Source: Alphaproteobacteria bacterium | GTDB taxonomy: Bacteria; Pseudomonadota; Alphaproteobacteria; UBA828 | DNA length: 64,000 nucleotides | Direction: 5' to 3' | NCBI GenBank assembly: GCA_022826665.1 | Contig: JAJDUK010000047.1 | Location: 186,001 to 250,000, forward strand | Shown here: positions 1 to 9,959 of the stretch, piece by piece | Numbering within the stretch: position 1 is the first letter of the stretch | Layout of the letters: each line of letters begins with the position of its first letter | Notes under the pieces: model-generated | What the model was told of the DNA's origin: nothing | Seen by the model: the letters and a program-made list of their open reading frames with translations, nothing else | The model's database searches: none | Position numbers and translations under genes: made by a program

Positions 1-1
1 C

Positions 2-633
<632 letters not shown>

Positions 634-637
<4 letters not shown>

Positions 638-1509
638 CCGGGGCTACGGCGAGCCGGGCGGCGGCGCTCGGCGCCGCGGCTTCGGCGCTGCGCGCGGCGG
701 GCATCGATGCGCCGCGCCGCGATGCCCGGGTGCTGATGCAGCACGCGCTGGGGCTCGCGCCCGAAGCCCTGCTCGCGGACGACCATGTGCCGCTCGGCGA
801 GGGCGAGGTCCGGCGGCTGGCGGCGCTGGTCCGCCGCCGGGCGGCGCGCGAGCCGATCGCTTATCTCACCGGCAGGCGCGAGTTCTGGGGTCTCGACTTC
901 GCGGTCGACCGTTCCGCGTTGGTGCCGCGTCCGGAGAGCGAATCCTTGGTCGAGGCGGTGCTCGCGCACACCGCGCGGCTCCCGGCCCACCCGCGGCTGC
1001 TCGACCTCGGCACCGGCACGGGCTGTCTGCTGGTCGCGCTCCTCACCGAACTTCCCGGCGCGGTCGGCCTCGGCATCGATGTCAGCGACGCCGCTGTCTC
1101 GCTCGCGCGGCGCAACGCTTATCACCACGGTCTCGGCGAACGGGCCTCCTTCGCCGTTGCCGATTGGGGCGCACCACTCGCCGCTCGCTTCGATATCGTG
1201 GTGAGCAATCCACCTTATGTGGCGTCGCCGGAGCTGGCATCGCTTGCGCCGGAGATTACCCGCCACGAGCCGCGAACGGCGCTTGCTGGCGGGGATGACG
1301 GATACGAAAGTTACCGGCAACTTGCCCCGCAAGTCGCGCAACTCCTGGCGCCAAGAGGCCTGGCAGCGATCGAGCTTGGTGCGGGGATGGCGGATGAAGT
1401 CGAGTCGTTGTTTGTTGCATCCGGACTCGTAGAAATCAGCCGTCGGCGTGACCTCGCCGGCATCGAGCGCTGCGCTCTGTTTGCCCGCGATACCGACGCC
1501 GGATTCTGA
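634..1509 (+). CDS. prmC: Release factor glutamine N5-methyltransferase PrmC
   Basis: S-adenosylmethionine-dependent enzyme that methylates the Gln of the GGQ motif in RF1 and RF2, needed for efficient peptide release. The 291-residue product has an N-terminal helical domain that binds the release factor, the SAM-binding motif [10 protein letters not shown] near residue 126, and the catalytic NPPY motif at residues 192-195. Length is normal for the family. The GTG start lies inside the prfA stop (GTGA), giving a four-base overlap. Both substrates are encoded in this window: prfA directly upstream and prfB on the other strand about 43 kb away. Confidence 0.97.
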
Positions 1510-1529
1510 TCCGAAGAGGACTTAATTTT

Positions 1530-1548
1530 GCCGGCGGAACATGCCGGC
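1530..1548. repeat. GC-rich hairpin after prmC
   Basis: Perfect 6-base inverted repeat GCCGGC with a 7-base loop, 20 bases after the prmC stop. It is preceded by a T run and followed by an A run, the reverse of a plus-strand intrinsic terminator, so termination here is only a possibility. Confidence 0.35.
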
Positions 1549-1725
1549 TTGGAAAAAAAGTTGTTGCAAACTGCGCACGTATGGGTAGGGTTCCGGGACT
1601 CGCGAACCTTGACCGGATGAACGGTCTCGCAGAGTTCCTCAGCGAAAGAAGCTGGCAAGCGTGCTTGGACGCAACGGAGTCGGAGCGCGGCTTGTGGACG
1701 CCGACCAGGGGAGAAGGCGATTCAC

Positions 1726-2175
1726 ATGAAGGGTCCCAACAACAAGCGCCCGCGCGGGTATAGGGGCAACGGACGACGCCCCGGATTTCACGGTCGCGGG
1801 TCGACCTTCGAGAGCAACGGTCCCGAAGGAAAGATCCGCGGTACCGCGTTCCAGGTCATCGAGAAATATCAGGCCCTGGCGCAAGATGCGCTCTCGTCGG
1901 GAGACCGAATCGGCGCCGAAAATTTCTTCCAGCACGCCGAGCATTATTACCGTGTTGTTGCAGCCAATGGCTGGGATCAGCGCGGGCAACGCCAGCACGG
2001 TCAGCAGCCTCAACATTCGCAGCAACAGCCGCAACCTCAGCAGCGCGTCGAGCCCGAGAAAAACTCGGGCGGAGCGCAGGAACAGGCGGCAAGCGCCGAG
2101 CCTCAGGCCCAGGCGACCGCGAGCGAGGAAGCACCGGCGGACGCGACCGAGGAGCGCGCGCCCCAGGCTTCCTAA
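1726..2175 (+). CDS. DUF4167 domain-containing protein
   Basis: Small alphaproteobacterial protein of unknown function, often found next to prmC. The first 85 residues form the conserved domain: a basic Gly/Arg-rich start (MKGPNNKRPRGYRGNGRR) that could bind nucleic acid, then a helical part (IEKYQALAQDALSSGDRI, ENFFQHAEHYYRVV) resembling a TPR-like hairpin. The remaining third is low-complexity, rich in Gln, Pro and Ala, and probably disordered. The ATG follows the purine-rich stretch GGGGAGAAGG. RNA or ribosome association is inference from the basic N-terminus and the genomic neighbourhood, not demonstrated. Confidence 0.9.
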   Translation: MKGPNNKRPRGYRGNGRRPGFHGRGSTFESNGPEGKIRGTAFQVIEKYQALAQDALSSGDRIGAENFFQHAEHYYRVVAANGWDQRGQRQHGQQPQHSQQQPQPQQRVEPEKNSGGAQEQAASAEPQAQATASEEAPADATEERAPQAS

Positions 2176-2239
2176 TCCGGGCGCCAGACCCTACCCAGTC
2201 CTTTTCAGGTAAGTTTTTCCCAGTCGGCGGGCCCGCGCG

Positions 2240-2256
2240 GCGCGTGTTTTACGCGC
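2240..2256. terminator. Possible terminator hairpin after the DUF4167 gene
   Basis: Arms GCGCGT and ACGCGC enclose the loop GTTTT, 64 bases after the stop codon. The structure is GC-rich but no T tract follows, so termination is uncertain. Confidence 0.28.
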
Positions 2257-2296
2257 GCGGACACGTGATGTGTAAGGGATGGCAAGAGGGGCCACC

Positions 2297-2324
2297 CTTG
2301 CCGCGCCGCCTCGACACCCCATAT
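2297..2324 (+). promoter_or_regulatory. Heat-shock (sigma-32/RpoH) promoter of clpB
   Basis: CTTGCC, a 14-base spacer, then CCCCATAT. This matches the established RpoH consensus (CTTGAA, 13-17 bases, CCCCATNT) in all core positions except the last two of the -35 box. It lies about 110 bases before the clpB ATG, and ClpB is a classic RpoH regulon member. No equally good vegetative promoter is seen in the gap. Confidence 0.8.
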
Positions 2325-2433
2325 AGGGAACGGTTGCTCAGCGACCCGGCATCCGGCTGCGGGCCTCGTTCGAGGCCATGAGAGTGCGACCGTATTCGGC
2401 TCTCGTCAGCGGATGGCCAACGAGGGATGACAC

Positions 2434-5037
2434 ATGGATTTCGACAAGTTTACCGAGCGTTCGCGCGGGTTCGTGCAAGCGGCTCAAGGCCTTGCAGCCG
2501 CGCGCGGGCACCAGCGCTTCGCGCCCGAGCATCTGCTTAAGGTCCTGCTCGATGACGGAGAGGGCCTCGCCGCCAATCTCATCCGCGCCGCCGGCGGAAG
2601 GCCGGAAGAAGCGCTGGAGAAGATCGAGGCTGCGCTCGACGCGCTGCCCAGGGTCGAAGGTGACGGCGCCGGCCAGATCTACCTCGCGCCGGAGACGGCA
2701 CGGCTCTTCGATTCCGCTCTCGACATCGCGAAGAAGGCGGGCGACAGCTACGTCACCGCCGAGCGCTTGCTGCTGGCGCTCGCGCTCGCCAAGGGGACGC
2801 GCGCCGCGCGCATCCTTGGCGATGCCGGCGTCAGCCCGCAAACGCTGAACGCCGCCATCAACGACCTGCGCAAGGGGCGGACGGCGGACAGCGCCTCCGC
2901 CGAATCCGGCTACGACGCGCTCAGGAAGTACGCGCGCGACCTGACCGAAGCGGCGCGCGGCGGCACGGTCGATCCGGTCATCGGCCGGGACGAGGAAATC
3001 CGCCGCATCATGCAGGTGCTCTCGCGGCGCACGAAAAACAACCCCGTCATCATCGGCGAGCCCGGCGTCGGCAAGACGGCGATCGTCGAAGGCCTCGCCC
3101 AGCGGATCGTCAATGGCGACGTGCCCGAATCGCTGCGGGACAAACGGCTGCTGGCGCTCGATCTCGGCGCCATGGTGGCCGGTGCCAAGTTCCGCGGCGA
3201 GTTCGAGGAGCGCCTGAAGGCGGCGCTGACCGAGGTCAACGCGGCGGCCGGCGAGATCGTCATGTTCATCGACGAGCTGCACACGCTGGTGGGCGCAGGG
3301 GCGGCCGAAGGCGCGATGGATGCCTCCAACCTGCTCAAGCCCGCCCTCGCCAGGGGGGAGCTGCACTGCGTCGGCGCGACCACGCTGGACGAATACCGCA
3401 AGCACGTGGAGAAGGACGCGGGGCTGGCGCGGCGCTTCCAGCCCGTCTACGTGTCCGAGCCCACCGTGGAGGACACGGTCTCGATCCTGCGTGGCCTCAA
3501 GGAGAAGTACGAGGTCCATCACGGCGTCGCCATCACCGATAACGCCATCGTCGCGGCGGCCACGCTCTCCAACCGCTATATCACTGACCGGTTCCTGCCC
3601 GACAAGGCCATCGATTTGGTCGACGAGGCGGCGAGCAGACTTCGCATGGAGATCGATTCCAAGCCCGAGGAGCTCGACGAGCTCGACCGGCGCATCATCC
3701 AGGTCAAAATCGAGTGCGAGGCGCTCAAGAAGGAGACCGACGATCGCTCGCGCGACCGGCTCGAAGCGCTCGGCGAGGAGCTTGCCGCGCTGGAAAAGAG
3801 CTCGGCCGATCAGACGGCGGTCTGGCGTGCCGAGAAGGAGCGGCTCGCCGGCGGACAACGGATCAAGGAGCAGCTCGATGCCACCCGGAGCGCGCTCGAG
3901 GTTGCGCAGCGGAATGGCGACCTCGCCCGCGCCGGCGAACTCGCCTACGGGGTCATTCCTGACCTCGAGCGGAAGCTTGGCGGACTCGAGAACGCGGACC
4001 ACGAGCCGCTCCTCGACGAGGCGGTGAAACAGTCCCACATCGCTGGCGTGGTCTCGCGCTGGACCGGCATCCCGGTGGACAAGATGCTGGAAGGCGAGCG
4101 CGAGAGGCTGCTCCACATGGAGCGCTCGCTAAGTGAGCGTGTGGTGGGTCAAGAGGAGGCGGTGGTCGCCGTGAGCAACGCCGTCCGCCGCGCCCGCGCC
4201 GGCTTGCAGGACGCGAACCGTCCCACAGGGTCGTTCTTCTTCCTCGGTCCCACCGGGGTGGGCAAGACCGAGCTCGCGAAGACCCTGGCGGCGTTTCTCT
4301 TCGACGACGAGGCGGCGATGATCCGCATCGACATGTCGGAGTACATGGAGAAGCACGCAGTCGCCCGCCTGATCGGCGCCCCGCCCGGCTATGTCGGCTA
4401 CGACGAAGGCGGCGCGCTGACCGAGGCGGTGCGCCGCCGCCCCTACCAGGTGATTCTCTTCGACGAGATCGAGAAGGCCCACGGCGACGTCTTCAACCTG
4501 CTGCTGCAGGTGCTCGACGACGGGCGGCTCACCGATGGGCACGGGCGCACGGTCGATTTCCGTAACACCGTGATCATCATGACCTCCAATCTGGGCGGCG
4601 AAATCATGACGGCTCGTCCGGAAGGCGAAGACTCGCATGCCGTTCGCGAGCAGGTCATGGAGCTGGTGCGGTCGCGCTTCCGGCCCGAGTTCCTCAACCG
4701 ACTGGACGAGATCATCCTCTTTCACCGGTTGGGCCGCGCACAGATGGGCACCATTGTGGACATCCAGGTCGCCCAGCTCGCCCAACGACTGAGCGAGCGC
4801 AAGATCACGCTGAAGCTCGACAACAAGGCTCGTGACTGGCTCGGCGACGCGGGCTACGACGCGACTTACGGGGCGCGGCCACTAAAGCGGGTCATTCAGC
4901 GTACACTGCAGAACCCGCTGGCTGAGCGCATCATCGAGGGGAGCCTCCCCGACGACGAGGTCGTTCGGGTCACGGTGGGGCCCGACGGCCTCGAAATCGG
5001 GGTTGCACCCCCTGGCCTGTTTATCACTGCCGCGTAG
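2434..5037 (+). CDS. clpB: ATP-dependent chaperone disaggregase ClpB
   Basis: Hexameric AAA+ disaggregase that, together with DnaK, pulls polypeptides out of aggregates after heat stress. The 867-residue product has the full architecture: Clp N-domain (1-145), first nucleotide-binding domain with Walker A GEPGVGKT at 208-215 and Walker B with [12 protein letters not shown], the coiled-coil middle domain (about 395-525, [20 protein letters not shown]), and second domain with GPTGVGKT at 605-612 and [12 protein letters not shown]. The middle domain separates it from ClpA and ClpC. It is monocistronic behind a sigma-32-type promoter, with a 5' leader of about 100 bases in which no further element was recognised. 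Confidence 0.98.
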   Translation: MDFDKFTERSRGFVQAAQGLAAARGHQRFAPEHLLKVLLDDGEGLAANLIRAAGGRPEEALEKIEAALDALPRVEGDGAGQIYLAPETARLFDSALDIAKKAGDSYVTAERLLLALALAKGTRAARILGDAGVSPQTLNAAINDLRKGRTADSASAESGYDALRKYARDLTEAARGGTVDPVIGRDEEIRRIMQVLSRRTKNNPVIIGEPGVGKTAIVEGLAQRIVNGDVPESLRDKRLLALDLGAMVAGAKFRGEFEERLKAALTEVNAAAGEIVMFIDELHTLVGAGAAEGAMDASNLLKPALARGELHCVGATTLDEYRKHVEKDAGLARRFQPVYVSEPTVEDTVSILRGLKEKYEVHHGVAITDNAIVAAATLSNRYITDRFLPDKAIDLVDEAASRLRMEIDSKPEELDELDRRIIQVKIECEALKKETDDRSRDRLEALGEELAALEKSSADQTAVWRAEKERLAGGQRIKEQLDATRSALEVAQRNGDLARAGELAYGVIPDLERKLGGLENADHEPLLDEAVKQSHIAGVVSRWTGIPVDKMLEGERERLLHMERSLSERVVGQEEAVVAVSNAVRRARAGLQDANRPTGSFFFLGPTGVGKTELAKTLAAFLFDDEAAMIRIDMSEYMEKHAVARLIGAPPGYVGYDEGGALTEAVRRRPYQVILFDEIEKAHGDVFNLLLQVLDDGRLTDGHGRTVDFRNTVIIMTSNLGGEIMTARPEGEDSHAVREQVMELVRSRFRPEFLNRLDEIILFHRLGRAQMGTIVDIQVAQLAQRLSERKITLKLDNKARDWLGDAGYDATYGARPLKRVIQRTLQNPLAERIIEGSLPDDEVVRVTVGPDGLEIGVAPPGLFITAA

Positions 5038-5102
5038 CGGGAGGCGCGGGTCGCGTGCCTTCATTCCCGGGTGGCCAGGAGGATAGTGAGAACGTTGTAC
5101 GG

Positions 5103-5126
5103 CCCTGGACGGGCCGACGACCAGGG
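5103..5126. terminator. Possible shared terminator between clpB and the M23 peptidase gene
   Basis: CCCTGG and CCAGGG form a 6-base dyad with a 12-base loop in the short convergent gap between two stop codons. No clear T tract follows on either strand, so this is a weak call. Confidence 0.3.
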
Positions 5127-5131
5127 ATGGT

Positions 5132-8125
5132 TTAGCGCTGGGCGACGCGCGTGACCGCCGGCACCTCGGCGAGCAGGACCATGATCTTCTGCACCTGCGC
5201 CTGAAACTCTGCCAACTCGCGGCCCTTCAGCTTGCGGCCGGAGGGCAGCTTGAGCGTCATTGGGTTGATCCGCTTGTTGCCCACCATCACCTCGTAGTGG
5301 AGGTGAGGCCCGGTCGACATCCCGGTGGAGCCAACGTAGCCGATGACCTGCCCCTGACGCACGCGTTTGCCCCTCTTCATACCCTTCACGAAGCCGCTCA
5401 GGTGGGCATAGCCGGTGCTGTAGGTACCGTTGTGCCGGATGCGGATGTATTTGCCGTAGTTGCCATAGCGGCCGATCATGGAAATCTTGCCGTCGCCTCC
5501 GGCGTAAATTGGCGTGCCCGTGGGCGCCGCGAAATCGACCCCCAGGTGCTTCTTGTTGTAGCCAAGGATCGGGTGTCTGCGCATGCCGTAGGCCGACGAG
5601 AGCCGGGCGCCGTTGATCGGCGTGCGCATCAGGGCCTTGCGCACGCTGGCGCCTTGAGCGTCGATGTAGTCCGCTGGCCCTTCTCCCGGTTCGTAGCGGA
5701 AAAGCTCGACCTCACGCTCGCCCACTTCCAGGTTCGCGTAGAGGATGGGACCATTCTCCACGAACTCGCCCGCCTTGTTGAAGACTGCTTCGTAGAGGAC
5801 CTCAAACCGGTCGCCTGGTTGGATATCCCACTGGAAGTCCACGTCGAAGCTGAAGATGTGCACCATCTCCATGAGCACTTGGTTCGGCATTCCTGCGGCG
5901 AGAGCGGAGACATAGAGACTGGAATCGATCGTTCCGACTGTCCGCTGCAGGACGCGGTCGAGCGGCCTGTCCACCACGCTCGGCAGGAAGATGCCGTCAT
6001 TGCTGCGGGTCACCACGACGTCGCGATCCGCCGCCACGTCGAGAGCAAGCGAGGCCAGCCGAGGGGCGCCGTTCGACCCGTTCTCCGGCTCGAACGCCAG
6101 GGAGAGCGTCTGGCCCACACGCAGCCGTCGCGGATTGTGTACCTTGCGGAAGGCCACGATCGCGGCTTCCGCCTCCTCGCGCGTGCCGCCGGCCCGTGTC
6201 AGTGCCTTCGACAGCGTGTCGCCACGGCCAATGACCACCGCCTTGCGCACCAGGCCGTCGTCTCCGTCGAGCGGGGCGGCGGCGAGATCGCTGAAAGCAC
6301 CGTTGATGGTGCCCTTGATGACGGGAAGGACAATCCCGTTGACGGCACCACTTTGGGGATCCGCCGCGCCTTGCGGCTCAAGGCTGGAAGAGACGGTGGC
6401 GATCGGCGCAGCGGCGGCGACGAAGGCGCCGGTCATCACCTGGCCACGATGGGCCACCCTTGCCCGCTCGCGCTGCGGCTTGTCCTTGGGCGGCGTGGCG
6501 ACTGTGGCAGTGCGCATGAGCGGGGCGGCCATGAGCCCGAGCCGATCGACCTCTGCCGCGTCGAAGTAACCGCTCGCGACACGGCTCACCTTGACATAGC
6601 GGTCGTCGCCAACCCGCAATGCAACGGCCTTAAGGGTATCGGCGCCGGTCTCGTCGACGCCGGTGATCAGGGTGATTTCCTGCCCGATGCTGAGCCGCCT
6701 GAGGTTGAACAGCTTGCGGGCCGCCTGAATGGCGCGGTCGGCCTCCACACGGTCGATCCCGTGCCGCCGCAGAATCGCCATGAGCGTATCGCCGGAGCGC
6801 ACCGTGATGCGTGTTGCGGACGGCGGCAGGGTATCGTCTGGCGCGGCAGGCGCTGCAATCGGCGTCGTCCGGTCTACCTCGGCGGCGGTGGCCACCGCGC
6901 GCGGCAGGGCAGGCGTCGGCGACTCCGTCGTGATGCGACTGGAGAAACGTCCCTTCTCCTCGCGCTCCACCACGATGTGCCGACCTTTCGGGAGCTCGAT
7001 GTCGAGCAAAGCGACGCGTGGCTCGAAGCCTTCCACCGGCTTCTTGGCTACACCCACGGTAACGCCGGCAGGAAGGCGCCGCGGGTTGAACACGCGGCGC
7101 AGGCTCCGCACGATGGCGTCCGCCTCGGGTCTGCGCACATCCGCGTCGAGGAGCAAATCCATCAACGTGCTGCCCGACCGCAAGGTGCGGCTCAGCTCAA
7201 TGAGCTCAGGCTCGACAGGGTGCTGGGGACCATCGTAGCGCGCGGTGTCGGCGCTGGTCTGATCGGCGGCCGCAGGAGCGGTGTCGGCAGTCTTGGGTGT
7301 GGGCTTTTGCGGTGGCGTTATAGAGACGTCAGCCAGCTGCATCGCGGCGTCGTCCGCCGCCGGCGCTGGAGCAAACGTTAACCCTGCGGTGCGGAGCGCG
7401 TCGGCAGTGGTGCGGCGTGCGGTGAAACCGCCGCCATCACTGCGAACGACCGCCACTGCCATGTCGTCGTCGAGGTGCAGCGCAATGCCGCGCAGGAGGG
7501 GTGTGCTATTCGCGTCGCGCCCAGCCACGATTGTGAGGGTGTGGCCTGGCATCAGGTTGCGTGGGTCGAAGGCTGCACGCAGCGCGCTCACGACGGCGTC
7601 CACGGTCACGGCGTCAACGCCGTGGCGTTGCAGAATGCCCGCGATCGTCTGATTGCGCCGCACGGTCACGGTGCGGCCGTCGCGCTCGAACGCCACTTCG
7701 GACAGAGGGACGGGCTGAGTGAGCGGAACGGTGGTGCGGCGCGCCCTGTACCCGCCTTTCTCGGTGCGGGTAGCTTCGACGTATCGACCGGGCCGCGTCT
7801 CGACGCTGACCGCAACCGGAATGCGCCGACGCTCGCCCTCCGCCTTGAACAGGAGCCGCACCTCGCGGCCGACCGACATGCGCCGCAGGTTGGTTTGCTT
7901 CTGAAGTGCCTTGCTGATTCGGTCGACGTCGACGGCGCGCACGCCGGCCCTAGTAAGCAAGACGGAAAGGCTGTCGCCGCGTCCGAGCTTGAGGGTCTCC
8001 AGCTCGGTCTCAACCTCCGCCGCAGCGAGTGCCGTCTGCATCGGCGCGGGCAGGACCACGGCAACCGCCGCGATCAGTGCGAGCGCTGCAAGTCGACCCA
8101 TCCAACGGCGAGACTGGCGATCCAT
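5132..8125 (-). CDS. M23 family metallopeptidase with five OapA/LysM-like repeats
   Basis: Predicted exported murein endopeptidase of the LytM/M23 family, cutting peptide cross-links of the cell wall. A signal peptide (RWMGRLAALALIAAVAVVLP) leads into five divergent copies of a roughly 50-residue unit of the type GDTL...RAG...RAL...F(N/D)PR(R/N)L..G, starting near residues 44, 151, 311, 439 and 627. Such OapA/LysM-like units are thought to bind glycan. The C-terminal catalytic domain keeps the zinc motifs HLGVDFAAP and HLHYE, so it should be active. At 997 residues it is much longer than usual relatives. The ATG four codons inside the longest frame is preferred because the outer start is TTG. 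Confidence 0.9.
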   Translation of the reverse strand: MDRQSRRWMGRLAALALIAAVAVVLPAPMQTALAAAEVETELETLKLGRGDSLSVLLTRAGVRAVDVDRISKALQKQTNLRRMSVGREVRLLFKAEGERRRIPVAVSVETRPGRYVEATRTEKGGYRARRTTVPLTQPVPLSEVAFERDGRTVTVRRNQTIAGILQRHGVDAVTVDAVVSALRAAFDPRNLMPGHTLTIVAGRDANSTPLLRGIALHLDDDMAVAVVRSDGGGFTARRTTADALRTAGLTFAPAPAADDAAMQLADVSITPPQKPTPKTADTAPAAADQTSADTARYDGPQHPVEPELIELSRTLRSGSTLMDLLLDADVRRPEADAIVRSLRRVFNPRRLPAGVTVGVAKKPVEGFEPRVALLDIELPKGRHIVVEREEKGRFSSRITTESPTPALPRAVATAAEVDRTTPIAAPAAPDDTLPPSATRITVRSGDTLMAILRRHGIDRVEADRAIQAARKLFNLRRLSIGQEITLITGVDETGADTLKAVALRVGDDRYVKVSRVASGYFDAAEVDRLGLMAAPLMRTATVATPPKDKPQRERARVAHRGQVMTGAFVAAAAPIATVSSSLEPQGAADPQSGAVNGIVLPVIKGTINGAFSDLAAAPLDGDDGLVRKAVVIGRGDTLSKALTRAGGTREEAEAAIVAFRKVHNPRRLRVGQTLSLAFEPENGSNGAPRLASLALDVAADRDVVVTRSNDGIFLPSVVDRPLDRVLQRTVGTIDSSLYVSALAAGMPNQVLMEMVHIFSFDVDFQWDIQPGDRFEVLYEAVFNKAGEFVENGPILYANLEVGEREVELFRYEPGEGPADYIDAQGASVRKALMRTPINGARLSSAYGMRRHPILGYNKKHLGVDFAAPTGTPIYAGGDGKISMIGRYGNYGKYIRIRHNGTYSTGYAHLSGFVKGMKRGKRVRQGQVIGYVGSTGMSTGPHLHYEVMVGNKRINPMTLKLPSGRKLKGRELAEFQAQVQKIMVLLAEVPAVTRVAQR

Positions 8126-8309
8126 ACCCCGAATCAATCAGTGAACCACGCGCGCGCCCTTCGATTCATTGGTCGGAATCGGCAAACGACTACTGACCCT
8201 GATGGCGCAAGGGCGTCATGTCAATCATTGCGTGAGCGACATGACCCGAAAAATACCTTGCAATTCGGCACGGTATGCCTTGCCGGCACACACTCTAGGT
8301 CCAGGCGGC

Positions 8310-8558
8310 CTAGCGCCGACTGTGCGCTCCCGAGCGGCGGTTTTCACCTGCCGCCGCCGTCTGCAGCCGTGCGATCTCGTCCTTAACCTTGAGCTTTCGA
8401 CGTTTCAAATGGGTCAGAGACAACCCATCGGGCGCCGGCCGTCCGGCTTCTTCCTGGATAGCCCGCTCGAGTCCGGCGTGTCTTGCAGCGAGCGTGGCGA
8501 GATAGTCGTCGACCCCGATCTCAAAGGCCAGCGCGACAGGGTCGATCCGCGAGTACAT
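8310..8558 (-). CDS. YdcH family protein (DUF465)
   Basis: Short cytoplasmic helical protein of the YdcH/DUF465 family, widespread in proteobacteria and of unknown function. The diagnostic stretch is LTHLKRRKLKVKDEIARLQ in the second half; most of the 82 residues should form a helical hairpin or coiled coil. It lies upstream of the M23 peptidase gene on the same strand but about 180 bases away, so co-transcription is uncertain. The ATG gives a normal family length. Confidence 0.85.
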   Translation of the reverse strand: MYSRIDPVALAFEIGVDDYLATLAARHAGLERAIQEEAGRPAPDGLSLTHLKRRKLKVKDEIARLQTAAAGENRRSGAHSRR

Positions 8559-8904
8559 CAGTTGGTGGAGCTCACTGGGGCAATCTCGACGGAGGTAATC
8601 AGCAAGGCATGCCGGGGCGTCTGCGGGTCTGTCGCTAGTATGTCATATCGCATGCGCCGCCGCCACGCCGTATCGCTCATCGAATCGCGTGGAATGGCCG
8701 TATGTTATCAATATAGCTATGACTCTTTCGATAGCAGGCATGATGGGTGTCGTCAGCTCGGCGATCGGGCGTCGGTGCCCGGACGCAGGAGCCAAGGTTG
8801 CCGCGACGCGCTCGGAGCCGACGCGGGAATAGCGGGCGAAAGGCAGGTAGTCGCGGAATGAGGGGTGGCGGTCGAGCGGCAGACGCAACGCCACGCCGAA
8901 CGCA
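8559..8904. other. Stretch of 346 bases without a recognised gene
   Basis: Divergent spacer between the YdcH gene and the glycosyltransferase gene. It holds an AT-rich patch at 8701-8734 that could carry promoter elements. A minus-strand open frame at 8643-8894 would give a protein-like peptide (for example RHPSFRDYLPFARYSRVGSE), but I cannot match it to a family and see no ribosome-binding site, so I do not call it a gene. Confidence 0.5.
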
Positions 8905-9942
8905 GTGAACCTTACCGCGTCTCTCGCAGCCGGCGGTGTGGGCTTCGCGGCGACGGCGGCGTTGACGGGTCTCGTGCGGGCGCTGCTGCGGCGTCATGGT
9001 GTCTTGGACCGGCCCAACGAGCGCTCCAGCCATCGGGCCGCAGTGCCGCGTGGCGGCGGCATCGCCGTTGTCGGCGTCCTGCTTGCGGCATGGCTCGCGC
9101 TCTGGTTCACGGACACCTCTGCAGGCAGCGGGACGCTCTTCTGGGTCGCGCTCGCAGGCGGGCTAGGGCTCGCCGCAGTCTCTTGGCTCGACGACCTAAG
9201 CGGTAGCGTCCCTATCTTCGTGCGCCTTGGGGTGCAAGTCGTGGCGGTCGGCGCCGGGATCGCCTCGCTCCCCGGCGACGGTCTCGTATTTCAAGGCACC
9301 GTGCCGGCCCTCGTCGATCACGCGCTGGCGGCGGTGGCTTGGCTCTGGTTTGTGAACCTGTTCAATTTCATGGACGGGATCGACGGGCTCGGCGGCGCCG
9401 AGGGCGCGAGCCTCGGGCTCGGCACGTTCCTGCTGGCGCTGCTGGGGGCCGCGCCGACGTGGCTCGGGCCACTCGGGCTGACGCTCGCCGGCGTATCGCT
9501 CGGCTTTCTGTTCTGGAACTGGCACCCCGCTAGGATCTTTCTCGGCGATGTGGGGAGCGTGCCGCTCGGGTACTTGGCCGGTTGGCTCCTGCTGGCGTTG
9601 GCGGCAGCGGACGCATGGCAGGCGGCACTGCTGCTGCCGGCCTACTATATCGCGGACGCGACGTTCACGTTGGTTCGTCGCCTGCTGCGCGGCCGGCGCG
9701 TGTGGCAGGCGCACCGCGAGCATTTCTATCAGCGGGTGGTGGCGGCCGGCTGGAGCCACGGTCGCACTGCCGCACTGATCGCCGGCCATAATCTGCTGCT
9801 CGTGGGGCTTGCGGTCGCCTCCCAGCGGGGCTCGGCCGCAGCTGCGGCGTCGCTCGTGGCGGGGGCGATGCTCGTCGTGGCGCTGCTGTGGTATCTTCAC
9901 GTTGCCGCTCGAGCATCACGCGGCGCATCGGGGCAGAGCTGA
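8905..9942 (+). CDS. WecA/MraY-like undecaprenyl-phosphate sugar-1-phosphate transferase (glycosyltransferase family 4)
   Basis: Inner-membrane enzyme that transfers a sugar-1-phosphate, probably an N-acetylhexosamine, from a UDP-sugar to undecaprenyl phosphate, the first step of a surface polysaccharide. The 345-residue product is hydrophobic, with about ten membrane segments, and carries family motifs in order: RPNERSSHR near residue 34, metal-binding WLDDL, FMDGIDGLGG, and LGDVGSVPLGY. The GTG start is used because family similarity begins immediately after it. The next gene encodes a sugar-nucleotide dehydratase-like protein on the same strand, suggesting a shared polysaccharide pathway. 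The sugar cannot be told from sequence. Confidence 0.88.
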   Translation: MNLTASLAAGGVGFAATAALTGLVRALLRRHGVLDRPNERSSHRAAVPRGGGIAVVGVLLAAWLALWFTDTSAGSGTLFWVALAGGLGLAAVSWLDDLSGSVPIFVRLGVQVVAVGAGIASLPGDGLVFQGTVPALVDHALAAVAWLWFVNLFNFMDGIDGLGGAEGASLGLGTFLLALLGAAPTWLGPLGLTLAGVSLGFLFWNWHPARIFLGDVGSVPLGYLAGWLLLALAAADAWQAALLLPAYYIADATFTLVRRLLRGRRVWQAHREHFYQRVVAAGWSHGRTAALIAGHNLLLVGLAVASQRGSAAAAASLVAGAMLVVALLWYLHVAARASRGASGQS

Positions 9943-9959
9943 TCGTCAAACGCGCGTAC

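Noticed and set aside
1581..1763. 60-codon frame before and overlapping the DUF4167 start
   Set aside because: No homology, no ribosome-binding site, and it overlaps a well supported start.
2338..4116. 592-codon open frame antisense to clpB
   Set aside because: GC-rich third positions keep antisense frames open; clpB on the other strand is unmistakable and the antisense product has no recognisable domain.
5297..7381. 694-codon open frame antisense to the M23 peptidase gene
   Set aside because: Shadow frame; product rich in Arg, His and Gly with no family motifs, while the minus-strand protein has repeats and a full catalytic site.
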